Assembly (NCBI RefSeq): GCF_030812335.1
Contig: NZ_JAUSSN010000007.1
Location: 1 to 64,000, forward strand
Reading direction: 5' to 3'
Length of the DNA stretch: 64,000 nt
Origin: Pseudarthrobacter oxydans
GTDB lineage: Bacteria > Actinomycetota > Actinomycetes > Actinomycetales > Micrococcaceae
The notes beneath the pieces were generated by a model, which ran no database searches, was not told the origin of the DNA, and saw only the letters and a program-made list of their open reading frames with translations. A program made the position numbers and the translations under genes. Of the stretch, positions 63,580 through 64,000 are shown piece after piece. Positions within the stretch are counted from its first letter, which is position 1. Each line of letters opens with the position of its first letter.

Positions 63580-64000
63580 CTAGCCAGTGGCGGGCGGCCC
63601 GGAGGACATGCGTCGCCGCGCCAGCGCGCCCACCGAGGAAATCAGCTCCTCGAAGCAGTGCTCCGGGTCGTTGGAGGCGACGATCCGGGCGTTGGGCGGC
63701 AGGCCCCACAGCCCGCGGAAGTCCGCCACCGTGGTCCCGATCAGCAGCGGCGAGCGGGTTTCGACGTCGACGGTGGCCAGGCGGGTGGTGAACGGGGTCC
63801 GTCCGACGGCGGCGCAGGCCGCGAACGCGTCATGCATGTGCGCCACGTAGCCCTGGTCATAAAGCCGGTGGAACTCCATGTAGAACCGGATCGCATCCGA
63901 CAGGCAGGCCACAAGCGGGCTGGACGAGGCGCTGCGGAGCCCCTCGGGCTGCTCCGGGAGGACCAGTTCGGGCCCGGTCCCGGCGGCCTCGCCGAGGCGC
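63580..64000 (-). CDS. nucleoside hydrolase, C-terminal part (runs off window)
   Basis: The last 140 codons are inside the window. HMHDAFAACAAVG carries the Asp-His-Asp-like end of the inosine-uridine hydrolase active site (HDAFA block), and TRLATVDVETRSPLLIGTTV matches the family C-terminal strand. It splits ribonucleosides into base and ribose. Its stop is 62 nt before the S-component gene on the same strand, so it probably heads the ECF operon and makes the transported compound usable. Confidence 0.85.
   Translation of the reverse strand, partial: RLGEAAGTGPELVLPEQPEGLRSASSSPLVACLSDAIRFYMEFHRLYDQGYVAHMHDAFAACAAVGRTPFTTRLATVDVETRSPLLIGTTVADFRGLWGLPPNARIVASNDPEHCFEELISSVGALARRRMSSGPPATG

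Noticed and set aside
62663..64000. Queuosine salvage transporter and nucleosidase
   Set aside because: The S component vaguely resembles QueT types and a nucleoside hydrolase is adjacent, but no tgt or other queuosine gene is visible; not enough to name a substrate.

Overview
The window is high-GC actinobacterial chromosome, most like Arthrobacter/Pseudarthrobacter (Micrococcaceae). The evidence is the gene content and order: PdtaR-type ANTAR regulator, pyk, gltBD, lgt-trpABC-HGxxPAAW-trpX-trpE-hisI, hisFGE, ribHABED behind an FMN riboswitch, rpe-rsmB-fmt-def, DUF3000 next to a ribonuclease D, and MT0933-type and DUF6421 proteins. GTG starts and 4-nt ATGA/GTGA overlaps are frequent. No rRNA, replication origin or CRISPR array was seen.

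Layout. (1) 1-11.7 kb is accessory DNA. It holds a helicase-associated (HA) domain gene present twice (one copy frameshifted), an N-terminally truncated DNA/RNA nuclease, an HtrA-like lipoprotein protease, a stand-alone primase-type winged-helix protein and a LexA-boxed umuDC operon with two or three small follower genes. It ends in a large NACHT-type NTPase remnant joined directly to a truncated tyrosine integrase beside a tRNA-Leu gene. This looks like the eroded end of an integrated element. (2) 12-39.9 kb is housekeeping metabolism, almost all on the minus strand: pyruvate kinase, glutamate synthase, Lgt, the trp operon, his genes, the riboflavin operon, then ribulose-phosphate epimerase, RsmB, Fmt and peptide deformylase. 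(3) 40-44.9 kb holds a DUF222/HNH repeat-family protein, a PD-(D/E)XK nuclease, six tRNA genes (Val-CAC; then Gly-GCC, Cys-GCA, Val-GAC, Gly-GCC, Val-GAC) and a small MT0933-type antitoxin-like protein. (4) 44.9-56.4 kb holds ZapE, a rhodanese, SufE, YbaK, a membrane-anchored hydrolase, MsrB, DUF6421/SDR, threonine aldolase, DUF3000 and ribonuclease D. (5) 56.5-60.2 kb is a fatty-acid beta-oxidation pair (thiolase plus FadB) behind a palindromic operator that overlaps its promoter. (6) 60.3-64 kb is an ECF transporter (fused double ATPase, EcfT, S component) beside a nucleoside hydrolase that runs off the window.

How it works together. The 12-40 kb block is a biosynthetic core: pyruvate and glutamate supply tryptophan, histidine and riboflavin synthesis, and riboflavin is controlled by an FMN riboswitch, possibly through a 20-codon leader peptide coupled to ribD. 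The first 12 kb is stress and mobile DNA: SOS mutagenesis genes with associated small proteins, and remnants of a STAND-type NTPase often linked to defence.

Several non-coding elements recur. A 79-nt two-hairpin element occurs at 1062 and 4932 with one compensatory base change. A palindrome with GCAACGCGGGGTCAC arms lies between convergent genes at 29085 and 44798. A 97-bp direct repeat lies upstream of both HA-domain loci. No complete undescribed system is obvious. The best candidates are the umuDC follower genes, the HA/nuclease duplication and the two-hairpin element.
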